DNA of 57,391 nt from WVZH01 sp034430895 (GTDB taxonomy: Bacteria > Chloroflexota > Anaerolineae > Anaerolineales > E44-bin32), in contig DAOUDW010000076.1 in assembly GCA_034430895.1 (NCBI GenBank), positions 1 to 57,391 on the forward strand, written 5' to 3'. The position numbers and the translations under genes are program-made. The notes beneath the pieces are model-generated. The model searched no databases. It saw nothing but the letters and a program-made list of their open reading frames with translations, and was not told the DNA's origin. Every line of letters starts with the position of its first letter. Position 1 is the stretch's first letter. Of the stretch, positions 16,859 through 25,513 are shown in pieces.

Positions 16859-17275
16859 ATGAAACGTTTTCTCCAGAAGCATTTCCAACAGAACGAACGA
16901 GGGCAGGCGACGCTGGAGTTCATCTACGTCTTCTGGCTGTTGTTCGCCTTTTTTCTGATTATGATCGCCATCGCCACTGTGTGGTACGGGCACATCATCA
17001 CCTCGCCCGTCTCGCTGGAAGCCGCTTCGCGGGAAAGCGTACAGCCCGGTTGGGGCCAGGAATTCGTGCAGACCTCCGCAAGCCGCCTTTCGAACAACAC
17101 GCATCTCAACCTGTCCATCAGCAATTGGGAGTCGGATCTTTTCCCCGAAGCCAGAATCCTGACCGTTTCGGGAGAGGTGGAAATCCCCTGGATGCCGTTT
17201 TCGATCAACTGGAGCGTCCCCGTACAAGGCTCGACGATATATCCGGTGTGGGAGTTCCATGGAGGGAGTCCATGA
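16859..17275 (+). CDS. TadE-like minor pilin
   Basis: The 138-residue protein has a basic leader, NERG and then QATLEFIYVFWLLFAFFLIM, the TadE-like motif with Glu5 after a Gly cleavage site. The soluble C-terminal part is beta-rich (VSGEVEIPWMPFSINWSVPV). An ATG at 16841 is an alternative start. It overlaps the next TadE-like gene by four bases. TadE-like pseudopilins are thought to help start or tip the pilus. Confidence 0.82.
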   Translation: MKRFLQKHFQQNERGQATLEFIYVFWLLFAFFLIMIAIATVWYGHIITSPVSLEAASRESVQPGWGQEFVQTSASRLSNNTHLNLSISNWESDLFPEARILTVSGEVEIPWMPFSINWSVPVQGSTIYPVWEFHGGSP

Positions 17276-17778
17276 TATCGGCCCCAACGGAGAAGCGCCT
17301 TCGAAGAAACGAGAAGGGCTCGGCCCTGATCGAATTCGTCCTGCTGGCCCCTTTGATGGTGCTGCTGCTGATGTTTGTCTTATTTGCCGGCTGGTGGAGT
17401 TATTCAAAGCTTTCCTCCCAAAATGCCGCTTACAGCCGCGGCGTCTCGAATACTTCGTATGCAAGCTTCCATTCCGGCGGCCAATACATTCCGGAAGAGG
17501 AATCGGCGGAATGGGTGATATTGGAGAGCTCGCAGGGGATGAAGCAAATGTGGGTCGATCACATGAGCATCGGTTGGAGTCACCACACTTATTTCACCTC
17601 GAGAATTGGCGGATCAGGCTACACGGTCATGGTATCTCCGAGTGAAATTCCTATGTTCACATCGATATTCGATTTCATCCAATTCGTGTTAGGTGAAAAC
17701 GCCTCGAATCAATTGCCGAAAGGCAATGCGTTTTTCTTCTTTACACCATTAATATCGGAATCAACACTGGAATATTGA
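17272..17778 (+). CDS. Second TadE-like minor pilin
   Basis: The 168-residue protein starts in the ATGA overlap after GGAGGG. It has the motif NEKGSALIEFVLLAPLMVLLLM: leader ending in Gly, Glu5, then a hydrophobic helix. The rest is a soluble domain with several aromatic residues and no cysteines. The frame is open far upstream of 17272, but that part shadows the previous genes and is not translated. It forms a pseudopilin trio with its neighbours. Confidence 0.8.
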   Translation: MISAPTEKRLRRNEKGSALIEFVLLAPLMVLLLMFVLFAGWWSYSKLSSQNAAYSRGVSNTSYASFHSGGQYIPEEESAEWVILESSQGMKQMWVDHMSIGWSHHTYFTSRIGGSGYTVMVSPSEIPMFTSIFDFIQFVLGENASNQLPKGNAFFFFTPLISESTLEY

Positions 17779-17797
17779 ATCAGGGGGATGGTCGACG

Positions 17798-18262
17798 ATG
17801 AAACACCACGCTCGAAAAAGACAAGTCGGGCAGCGAGGGCAGATCGTGCTCGCCTTCCTTGGCTTCTTCCCCATCTTCATCGTCTGTTTGTTTGTGGTGA
17901 CCGATCTCGCCCGCTATTTCTATCTGAAGAACCAGGTGCGCATTACGGCCGATTCAGCCGCACTGGCTGCGGCCGGCGCGCTGGACATGCGTCAGGCGGC
18001 GGAGAATCAGGTCTTCGTGATCAATGACGCCTGGGGAAGGCAAAGAGCCGAAGAAGTCGTCCTGGAAATGCAGGGCAAGATCAGCGACGATTCCTGGATG
18101 ACGATCGGGATTACGTACCTGGATATCCAGGGCAGTGAAGTGACGGTCATCGTGAACGGCAAGGGCCCCACATTGTTTGGCGGCTACATCGGCATCTCGG
18201 AATTCAACACGAGCGCCATGGCCAAAGCGCGCATTGCTGTGGGGGTAGATCAAGAGTGGTAG
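17798..18262 (+). CDS. TadG-like/TadE-family pilin-like protein without vWA domain
   Basis: The 154-residue protein has a basic leader, QRGQIVLAFLGFFPIFIVCLFVV, then DLARYFYLKNQVRITADSAALAAAGAL, the segment typical of TadG-like proteins. Position 5 after the Gly is Leu-Ala and not Glu, so processing by a prepilin peptidase is uncertain. TadG proteins usually carry a C-terminal von Willebrand domain; here the chain ends after about 90 more residues, so it is a short form. GGGGGA precedes the start. Confidence 0.78.
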   Translation: MKHHARKRQVGQRGQIVLAFLGFFPIFIVCLFVVTDLARYFYLKNQVRITADSAALAAAGALDMRQAAENQVFVINDAWGRQRAEEVVLEMQGKISDDSWMTIGITYLDIQGSEVTVIVNGKGPTLFGGYIGISEFNTSAMAKARIAVGVDQEW

Positions 18263-18311
18263 CCGGTAGAGACGGGGGCAATACTCGCCGCTGGGCTGGG
18301 GTGGTTGGAAA

Positions 18312-18839
18312 ATGGACGCGTTACAACGTAATGTTGCGGATCTTGTGGCGATTGTCGCCACCATCGGGGGAATCTACTTCTTCGTCGGATTCGTCGTAAA
18401 CCTGGCACAGGCACAAATATCCGCCGTAACCGGGGATACCCTGGGACGCGCCAGGGCGCTCCAGCAGGGAATCACCACGGTCATCCTCCTGTGTATTGCC
18501 GTATCCGTGGGTCCGATTTCGGAAAGTATCTCCGTGCATTTCAACACACTTGGGGCTATGGAAAGCGTGCAAAGCAGGCAAACCATGATCGCATTCTGGG
18601 GTAGCCTGGCGAGCATGATCGTAACAGCGGTCACGGGGATCACGATTACGATACTGACCGTTAGCGCCGTGTTCAACGGTTTCGGCCTTCAAGTGTCGAA
18701 AATGATCGGACTCCCCATTGGGGTCGCCCGATCCGCGGGGAATATGATCGCCATCATCATCGGCCTGGCGCTTTCACTCGCTGCGATCTCGATCGCACGG
18801 GGTATTCTGAATGCGGTAATCAAGTTCGCAGTTTCATAG
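18312..18839 (+). CDS. Polytopic membrane protein, four or five segments, T4SS-associated
   Basis: The 175-residue product is strongly hydrophobic, with segments at about 12-32, 52-71, 90-118 and 138-172. I do not recognise a family. It has no signal peptide or catalytic motif. It lies between the last pilin-like gene and the VirB2-like gene, so it belongs to the transition from Tad to T4SS-like genes. No good ribosome-binding site is visible before ATG 18312. It could be a VirB2/TrbC-type or a channel-accessory subunit; confidence is low. Confidence 0.65.
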   Translation: MDALQRNVADLVAIVATIGGIYFFVGFVVNLAQAQISAVTGDTLGRARALQQGITTVILLCIAVSVGPISESISVHFNTLGAMESVQSRQTMIAFWGSLASMIVTAVTGITITILTVSAVFNGFGLQVSKMIGLPIGVARSAGNMIAIIIGLALSLAAISIARGILNAVIKFAVS

Positions 18840-18878
18840 TATTTGTGTCGATAGTTAGATGAATTCGGAGGTATACAA

Positions 18879-19358
18879 ATGAATGACTACATCGTTTCCC
18901 GGTACAACCATATCTTGAGCAAACTGGACACGATCGAGGCGCTTGCATTCAAATTGGCCAGAATCGCAGTGTGCGTCGCCATCGTGGCGACCTTCCTCTC
19001 ACCTATATCTGCAGCCTATGCCGGCGGATCGATCGGGGACGACACCAATGACGCCGCCATGACCTTCATCGACATTTTCAACGACCTGGGGCAATTGGCA
19101 ATCAAGGTGTGTTATGCGCTGATGTTCATCGTTTTCGCCGTCGGTTCGGTCAAAGCCGGCCTGGGCGCCCAAGCTGCCCAGGCGTTCGGCGCAACAGGAC
19201 GGGTCTCGCTGGAAATGCTCAATCTCGTCGGGGGGATCATCATCTTCGTAATTGGTTTGATGACGCTGCCCATCGTCAACTCGATCATCGACAGCGTTTC
19301 CGACAAGCTTGCCGTCGACTCCGATATCGGTACGATCAGCAATCCCGTGATCGATTAG
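18879..19358 (+). CDS. VirB2/TrbC-like small membrane protein
   Basis: The 159-residue product has an N-terminal soluble stretch, a hydrophobic signal-like segment (about 30-48) ending ISAAYA before GGSIGDD, then two membrane segments (about 70-95 and 110-135). This long leader, cleaved Ala-x-Ala site and two-helix body match VirB2/TrbC-type pilins or related subunits. CGGAGG precedes the start. Next gene encodes the TrbL/VirB6-like protein. Assignment is by shape and context, not sequence motif. Confidence 0.6.
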   Translation: MNDYIVSRYNHILSKLDTIEALAFKLARIAVCVAIVATFLSPISAAYAGGSIGDDTNDAAMTFIDIFNDLGQLAIKVCYALMFIVFAVGSVKAGLGAQAAQAFGATGRVSLEMLNLVGGIIIFVIGLMTLPIVNSIIDSVSDKLAVDSDIGTISNPVID

Positions 19359-19389
19359 AACGAGTCGATCCCGTAAAGGTCGCTAGAAG

Positions 19390-21465
19390 ATGCAAGAACG
19401 TCGGAATCGCTCGTTGATCATCACAATGACGGTATTTTTGACCGTTCTGCTTGTGCTGGTTGAAGTTGGAGATGCACACAGCGCGCATAGTGAAAAGCGT
19501 GTCGCCTTTTCAGGTCTGCAACTCGAAATGGGCGGTGGCGAATTGGATGGTCCCGCGCCAACGCCCTCACCCAAGCCTGAGCCGGATTCAACGCCCGATC
19601 CTGGAAAGAAAGATGAGGGCAAGGAAGTCATCATTCGGGAGGAAACGGTCGTCAAAGAGGTCTACTTTCCCTACGAAGGTCTTTCGGGCGGTATTGCAGG
19701 TGCCGTCAGTGATATCTTCAAGAACATGGCCGAAGGGACCAAAAGTATATTCCAGGAGGCATTGGAGAATTTCCAGGACAACATTCCGTCCTACGAAACG
19801 ACCTTTAACAAAGTGATGTTTTCGACCTGGAAAATCACAGCGGCGATTGCGGGCATCCTCATGCCGCTGATCCTGAGCATCGTCGTATCATCGGCCTTAA
19901 AAACCGGTACATCATCCGTTATCGGATACGCTGCCGCCCGGGAAAACCTTCTCAACTGGGTGATCAGCGTCGCTGCGGCGGCATCCAGCTATTTCCTCCT
20001 ATCCAAAGCCATTGCCCTCTCAAAGGCATTGGAGACTGCCATCGCAGACGGCATGGCCGAAGCCGTTGGCGAAAGTATTCGTTGGGGGTATCACTTTATC
20101 GAACGCCTGCTGTTTTTCAGCATAACCCCATCGCCGATTTCGTGGATCTTGGGCCTCTTCGCCATCCTGCTCATTATCACGCTTTGTGGAACGATCATAC
20201 TTTCCTGGTTCGCCATCAAAGTCGTTATTCTACTCGCGACTGCGCTGGCGCCGATCGTTCTGATTATGGGCATCCTAACGCCCTTCCGCTGGCTGCAGGG
20301 TTTATGGCTCAAAGTCACAACAGTGGCGCTTTTGTTGTGGCCTGTAAACGTGTTGTTGATTGGAATCTCTGTGCTTATCATCACAACACTCTTTTTCGGA
20401 GAAAATATCTCGCTCTCCAATGATCTCTTCTGTTATTTCGTCGCCGCAGGTATTGTTTCGATTCTGATTGGATTAAATTCCATGTTCGGCAAATTGGTCT
20501 ACGGCGCAGCGATCGAAGTTGCCGGGAAACTCAAAGACTTCTTAAGTACCGCACTCTCCATGGGATTGAATCTGGCGATGATCCCACTCGGCGCCGCGGG
20601 AATGAGTGGGAAAATCGCAGGTTCTCTTGGCGCTTTCGGTAAAACAGCTGGAGGTGCTGGCCTCACAAGCAGTGGAGCAGCCGGCCTTGGCTCCGGTAAT
20701 CAGGCCACAGATCAGCTGCTCACTCGATCTCGCCAACAACGCAACAATGCAATCGCCTCTGCGATTGAATCGACCGGATTACCCGGATCGAAAGGTCTTG
20801 CGGCTGGCATGAAGCTGGGGAACGCGGCTCACGCACATGAACAATTGCTCCAGAATATCAACGAAGGCTTCACGAGTCAGCCGGGTCAGGCACACGATCT
20901 GGACGCTATGCAGTCCACAACTTCTGCAAAGGATGCTTTCCTGGCCGACCATGGCAGCGATCCGGATTTGCTGGCGAAAAAGGGGGTTGACCCTAACAAT
21001 CTGGCGCCCCTGGCTGACGCGGGCGCACACCTGGCGCAGGTTGAGCTATCCGCCATGGGAACCCATGCTGACCCATCCCGCCTGCTGCCGCAAATGGGTA
21101 TGCAGGGGAATCTGGGCGATGCCGCACAAGGATATGCGCGCCAGGTGCTTGAAAGAACTGCGTTTCGTCAGCGGGCGGATCAGGGCGTTAGATCCGACAA
21201 ACCAGATATGAATCCAAACTCAGCATCCCCCTCAGCTTCCGATTGGATGACGGCAGATTCGATCGTTTGGAAGAAAAGTTTTACGCCCGCTGAAATTCAA
21301 GCCATCGATGTGCCAACCTTTCACAATCTTGTCCGCGCCGTGCATCGACTGCGAACGAATGATGGCCTGCCTTCTTCTGCAATCACACAAAGCATGAATG
21401 ATGTGACCGATCTGAATGGATTGAGAACCTGGATCGATACCGTGCTGCATGGCGGGCAATCGTAA
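19390..21465 (+). CDS. TrbL/VirB6-like polytopic T4SS protein
   Basis: The 691-residue protein has an N-terminal signal-like segment (about 9-27), a Pro-rich extracytoplasmic linker (PAPTPSPKPEPDSTPDP), about six membrane helices between roughly 140 and 390, then a long soluble C-terminal region, rich in Gly/Ala first (400-440) and polar afterwards. The helix cluster with ALAPIVLIMGILTPFRWLQGLW resembles TrbL/VirB6 channel proteins, which route substrate across the inner membrane. It is followed by PrgI/VirB3-like and VirB4 genes, a normal T4SS order. Confidence 0.72.
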   Translation: MQERRNRSLIITMTVFLTVLLVLVEVGDAHSAHSEKRVAFSGLQLEMGGGELDGPAPTPSPKPEPDSTPDPGKKDEGKEVIIREETVVKEVYFPYEGLSGGIAGAVSDIFKNMAEGTKSIFQEALENFQDNIPSYETTFNKVMFSTWKITAAIAGILMPLILSIVVSSALKTGTSSVIGYAAARENLLNWVISVAAAASSYFLLSKAIALSKALETAIADGMAEAVGESIRWGYHFIERLLFFSITPSPISWILGLFAILLIITLCGTIILSWFAIKVVILLATALAPIVLIMGILTPFRWLQGLWLKVTTVALLLWPVNVLLIGISVLIITTLFFGENISLSNDLFCYFVAAGIVSILIGLNSMFGKLVYGAAIEVAGKLKDFLSTALSMGLNLAMIPLGAAGMSGKIAGSLGAFGKTAGGAGLTSSGAAGLGSGNQATDQLLTRSRQQRNNAIASAIESTGLPGSKGLAAGMKLGNAAHAHEQLLQNINEGFTSQPGQAHDLDAMQSTTSAKDAFLADHGSDPDLLAKKGVDPNNLAPLADAGAHLAQVELSAMGTHADPSRLLPQMGMQGNLGDAAQGYARQVLERTAFRQRADQGVRSDKPDMNPNSASPSASDWMTADSIVWKKSFTPAEIQAIDVPTFHNLVRAVHRLRTNDGLPSSAITQSMNDVTDLNGLRTWIDTVLHGGQS

Positions 21466-21515
21466 TGAGAAGATATCGGCCATGTCTGGGTTTCAACACA
21501 TAAGGAGAAGAAACG

Positions 21516-22007
21516 ATGGGCCTCGTACCGCCAAGGATCGAACCACCCAAAACGATCATCGGAGTCGGTACACGGGAACTCGTCATCCTGGGGACAGGCT
21601 TGATGCTTTCGGTCCTCATTATACTTTCTGGGTTGGCACTCGTACTCAAGGTGGGCCTGGCGGCGTTGATCGTGGGGTTGGCGGCGCTGCTCGCTCTGGG
21701 GCGCGCCCCGGCTACTGGCAAAACGTTCGATGAATATTTCCTCGATATCTACCACTTTCATAAACGCGATCGATTCATGCAGCGCGGCGTTGGGGATGTA
21801 GATGAGGAACCTTTTGCACATCAACAACCCCCGTTCGAGGATGCATTAACCAGCAATACACCAACCAGCCTGATCCAAATACGCCCGCTGCCGCTGAGCC
21901 TGAACAGCGTCGCCGCTGTGTTGAGCGTATGCTTTCTGGCCATGCTCATCTTTTGGTTATTCTTCGGCGGACTTCAGGAATTTCTGCTTCGATTCGGGAT
22001 TCAATAA
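21516..22007 (+). CDS. PrgI/VirB3-like membrane protein
   Basis: The 163-residue protein has a pair of membrane segments near the N-terminus (about 25-45 and 47-65), then a cytoplasmic stretch with DEYFLDIYHFHKRDRF and a C-terminal helix (about 130-155). PrgI/VirB3 proteins have the N-terminal helix pair and lie directly upstream of virB4. Here the gene ends 19 bases before the VirB4 start. A strong AAGGAG lies before ATG 21516. The extra C-terminal helix is not typical. Confidence 0.65.
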   Translation: MGLVPPRIEPPKTIIGVGTRELVILGTGLMLSVLIILSGLALVLKVGLAALIVGLAALLALGRAPATGKTFDEYFLDIYHFHKRDRFMQRGVGDVDEEPFAHQQPPFEDALTSNTPTSLIQIRPLPLSLNSVAAVLSVCFLAMLIFWLFFGGLQEFLLRFGIQ

Positions 22008-22026
22008 TGTACTGGAAGAACGGTTG

Positions 22027-24531
22027 ATGTTCAAACCCAATCCACAAGTTGGTCTTGCGCCCACATCGGACACCGACAGGGTTGTGCCGATCGTCGCCAT
22101 AACGGAAGACTTACTCATCACGCGCAAGGGTACCTTCCTGACCATGCTTGAGATGCCCCCAATCGACATGGGCGCCAGCGGACAGGATTTCAGCTACTGG
22201 ATCCGCAAACATCAATCCGCGCTGGATTGTATCCCTCCGGGGATCAACATTCAGGTAACGGTTCTGCTCGAGCCTCGCGACCCCGAGCCCGATCTCGCCT
22301 ATTTCATCGAGCGCGCCCAACACTGGAACACACAAGCCAACGATGAGTATCTACCAGCACGCACTCGCGAGCAGGCCGCGATGATATCCGCAGCCGCCCA
22401 ACAAATGACCGCATTTGTAGCGCTATGGTTCGATCGTTCCCTTCCCATTACCTGGCGAACGATCTACACACTCTTTTGGAAAGCGCCACCCCAGGTTTCG
22501 AAACGCTCCTTGCTTTCCCTACGGAAAAATGGCGCGTGCGATACTCATCACCTCGATTTCATTCCGCAGGCGCGGGATGCACTCGCGCGCACGCATGGGA
22601 TCGTTTCCACCGCCTTTCGGGAAGCCGGTCTTCCCCTGCGGAATCTAACCCCCGGAGAAATGTGCCAGATCGTGTGGCGCGGGCTGCACCCGGCAACCAA
22701 TGGGCTCGCAACCGATCAGGCCTCCGAAATCGCCATCGCCATGGCGCGAGGGCGCCAGGTGCATCGACGGCAAGTCCCCCACGCCAGCGACTTTCGGCCC
22801 GGTATGTCTGCGGAGGAGATCGCCAATTTGCTCGCGCCGAACACAATCCTGGAGCGGGAGACTCTACTCGAAATCGACGGCGTTCGTGTGGCCGGTTATT
22901 ATGTCCATGATTTTCAACCCAATCGAGTGGCCATGGTCCATCGGCTGGCAAATCTACCCGGCGGCTGGACGGGCAGCCTGTTGATGGAATTTGCCGAACC
23001 GGCGTCTGTCGTATCCAACTTACGTGAGCGCGAAGTGCAGCTCTCTGCCACCGAATTGGCCAAACAGACGCAGGGCATGCTGCGCAGTTTTTCGAACCAA
23101 CAGGAAGTTGCCGCCGTCCAGGAGCAGCGCATGTCGCTGGAGACGATCGGCAAGACTCCGGTCTTCATCCGCTTTTTCATCATGCGCACGGCGCCCAATG
23201 AAGAAATCCTGCAGCAGCGAACTCGCGATCTCGAAAGCCTGCTGACCACGATCGGTGTGTCCTTCGTTCCCGCACGCTACAACCAGATGCGCCTCTGGGA
23301 AAGCTCGCTGCCGACGAGTGAATTGACCATGAAAACGAAACCCCGGAACATGACACCGGACAGCCTGGCGCCTTTCTTCTGGCCCGCCCAGCGCCGCTAT
23401 ATGGAAGAAAAGGGCATTTACCTGGGCATCGACCAGGCGACGCTGCTGCCGATACGCGTAGATCCGTTCGGTGATTACCTGGAAAAAACCCCGACCTTCC
23501 TGGCGTTGGGTAGACCCGGCGCGGGAAAATCGGTGTGGCTGCGCACGATGATGCTCTCGGCGCTCATCGCCGGCGACTCAGTCATGGCCATCGATATCGA
23601 AGGCGAAATGCAATCCTTCTGCGATCAATACAACGGACGCTACATCGACATCGGCGACGTCAGCAGCGAACGCATCAACGTGCTCGACATCCCCCCCGAC
23701 AGCGAGAACCCGCTGGAACACGGAACAAAACATCTCGTAGCCTTTTGTGAAGCCGTTCGCGGTAGCGCCATCCCCAAGGGGCCGGAGTGGAATGCGCTCG
23801 CAGAAGCCTATAAGCTGGCACTGGAAGATAAGGGGATGATCGATCCCCTCAGCAGTGAGCCCCGATCCGCATGGCATTCTGAAGAGGCACCACTGCTCAA
23901 CGACGTCGTTCGCATTCTGGCACAACTCAAACGACCGGAAGCCACATCCCTGGCCGAGATGCTCTATCCCTATGCCGATGGCCTCTTCCGGGAGTATTTC
24001 AACACACCGACCACTTTCGACGTGCGCAAAGAAAGACTGGTTGTCTTCGGAATGCGTCACGTCAACGAATCGGGAACCTGGGACGATCAGGAGCTCCAGG
24101 TTTACCTGTGGCAGGTGATGGGGTTCATCTGGAGTGAGGTGCTGCGTAGGAACGCAGAAAACCCCCACGCGGCAAACCACGTCATGCTGGATGAGGTCTG
24201 GGCTTTGCTGCGAACACCGGGCGGCGCCGCGGCGATAGAGAATATTGCCCGTAGAGCACGTAAAAGACGGACCGCCCTCTGGATGGCAACGCAGCAGATT
24301 GGCGAATTTCTCGAAAAAGAACATGGCCGCAAGATCCTCTCCATTGTGGGGACCAAGCTGCTCATGGGAGTCAGTCCCTTTGAAGCAAAACGCATGCAGC
24401 AACCGTTTGAGCTGGCCGAATATCTTATCGACACCCTGACCAAACTCGGCTACGGCGAAGGTATCCTGCAAATGGCAAATGCTGTGCTCAAAGTGTGGAT
24501 CCGTTCGCCCAAGGAGCTAGGTCTTTACTGA
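22027..24531 (+). CDS. virB4: VirB4-family T4SS ATPase
   Basis: The 834-residue protein has the N-terminal VirB4/TraC region and a C-terminal P-loop ATPase: Walker A GRPGAGKSV near residue 496, VMAIDIEGEMQSF, and Walker B HVMLDEVWALLRTPGG near 718, followed by ARRARKRRTALWMATQQIGEF. VirB4 powers assembly and substrate movement in all T4SS. It is full length and intact. ATG 22027 is preferred to TTG 22024. No VirD4/TraG coupling protein or relaxase is nearby, so this is not a complete conjugation system. Confidence 0.9.
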   Translation: MFKPNPQVGLAPTSDTDRVVPIVAITEDLLITRKGTFLTMLEMPPIDMGASGQDFSYWIRKHQSALDCIPPGINIQVTVLLEPRDPEPDLAYFIERAQHWNTQANDEYLPARTREQAAMISAAAQQMTAFVALWFDRSLPITWRTIYTLFWKAPPQVSKRSLLSLRKNGACDTHHLDFIPQARDALARTHGIVSTAFREAGLPLRNLTPGEMCQIVWRGLHPATNGLATDQASEIAIAMARGRQVHRRQVPHASDFRPGMSAEEIANLLAPNTILERETLLEIDGVRVAGYYVHDFQPNRVAMVHRLANLPGGWTGSLLMEFAEPASVVSNLREREVQLSATELAKQTQGMLRSFSNQQEVAAVQEQRMSLETIGKTPVFIRFFIMRTAPNEEILQQRTRDLESLLTTIGVSFVPARYNQMRLWESSLPTSELTMKTKPRNMTPDSLAPFFWPAQRRYMEEKGIYLGIDQATLLPIRVDPFGDYLEKTPTFLALGRPGAGKSVWLRTMMLSALIAGDSVMAIDIEGEMQSFCDQYNGRYIDIGDVSSERINVLDIPPDSENPLEHGTKHLVAFCEAVRGSAIPKGPEWNALAEAYKLALEDKGMIDPLSSEPRSAWHSEEAPLLNDVVRILAQLKRPEATSLAEMLYPYADGLFREYFNTPTTFDVRKERLVVFGMRHVNESGTWDDQELQVYLWQVMGFIWSEVLRRNAENPHAANHVMLDEVWALLRTPGGAAAIENIARRARKRRTALWMATQQIGEFLEKEHGRKILSIVGTKLLMGVSPFEAKRMQQPFELAEYLIDTLTKLGYGEGILQMANAVLKVWIRSPKELGLY

Positions 24532-24582
24532 TCGTTGTTCTTGTTTACGTCGTATATCTGTGTTTGTATGGGTTAACTTTTT

Positions 24583-25353
24583 ATGGGTTTGAAGAAGAAT
24601 TTCTCCTGCTGTTTGCTGTCCACTGTCGGATTCTCGCTCGTCTGTATCGCCAGCTTTTTCCTCCTGACCTACAGCGTTGCTGCCGTTGTGGCGGACTCTC
24701 TCCCCTGGCCGCTGGATAAAATCGCCTGGGAATGGATCGAAGGAGACTCCAAACCCGTCGGCCATCCGGCGATGGATTACCAGCCTGTTTCCCCGAGCCG
24801 GGTGATCGAGAGTGGTTCCTATTACTACCCCTACGACGGCTACTCGGGGCCCGTGAGCATGATCTGCCGTCTTCCCGTCGAGTATGGTTATTTCGTAACC
24901 TCGACGGGTGGATATGGTGAGACCGAAGGCCGCAACGGACATCCACACACCGGAATCGATTATGGAACCTACGGCAAAGACGAGGGCGTTATTGCCATCA
25001 TGGGAGGCAAAGTAACGCATGCCGGCTGGAGTTACTGGCTCGGCTGGACGGTGGTCGTCGAAAACAACGGCTATCAATTGATCCTGGGGCACTTATGCTG
25101 CGGTTCCAGCGGGGTCAGCGGCAGCGAACGAGGTCGTTCCTCGATTGTGGTGCATGAAGGGGAAGTGATCCCGGCCGGAACCATCGTCGGCCGAGCCGGA
25201 GACACCGGAAATTCGTACGGCGTCCACCTGCACATGGAAGTTCGCCTGTGTGATGAAGAAGGCAAATGCCAGATCGTCGACCCGAGAAGCGTCTACCTTC
25301 CCGGCCAGGATGCCTATTGTGATTGGCAGGGATTCGCCGCCCGCAGTCGGTAG
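24583..25353 (+). CDS. M23-family metallopeptidase, membrane-anchored
   Basis: The 256-residue product has an N-terminal hydrophobic helix (about 10-35), a linker and a LytM/M23 domain with the zinc ligands: HTGID (H122, D126) and HLHMEV (H215, H217). Such enzymes cut peptide cross-links in peptidoglycan. As the last gene of the cluster it fits the role of VirB1 or TcpG hydrolases, making room for the secretion channel. It has six cysteines outside the helix, including a CC pair, suggesting disulfides. The ribosome-binding site is weak. Confidence 0.85.
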   Translation: MGLKKNFSCCLLSTVGFSLVCIASFFLLTYSVAAVVADSLPWPLDKIAWEWIEGDSKPVGHPAMDYQPVSPSRVIESGSYYYPYDGYSGPVSMICRLPVEYGYFVTSTGGYGETEGRNGHPHTGIDYGTYGKDEGVIAIMGGKVTHAGWSYWLGWTVVVENNGYQLILGHLCCGSSGVSGSERGRSSIVVHEGEVIPAGTIVGRAGDTGNSYGVHLHMEVRLCDEEGKCQIVDPRSVYLPGQDAYCDWQGFAARSR

Positions 25354-25465
25354 GTTGGGTTGAGGAGTACCGAAACCCAACACCTCCCTTGATGTTGGTT
25401 GCGGATATCCATCCGCAACCGATATTGGGCAGATGTGTATCTGCCGATCTTCATTTCGCGGCGTG
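25351..25465. repeat. Composite intergenic repeat, copy 2
   Basis: It begins AGGTTGGGTT, forms a hairpin with AAACCCAAC, continues GGTTGCGGATATCCATCCGC and GGGCAGATGTGTATCTGCC, and ends ATCTTCATTTCG. It matches the copy at 16048-16165 in order and spacing and starts at the stop codon of the M23 gene, so it could also end transcription of the cluster. Confidence 0.65.
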
Positions 25466-25513
25466 AGGTAAAGGGGAGTTAGTATTTACTGTTGCCCTGA
25501 ATTCCAGCTCTAT

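Noticed and set aside
16726..17271. Open frame continuing upstream of the second TadE-like gene
   Set aside because: It overlaps the first TadE-like gene in another frame; its residues have no protein-like character and the real start has a ribosome-binding site at 17272.
6454..25353. Calling the cluster an integrative conjugative element
   Set aside because: No integrase, relaxase, coupling protein or att repeats are seen in the window.
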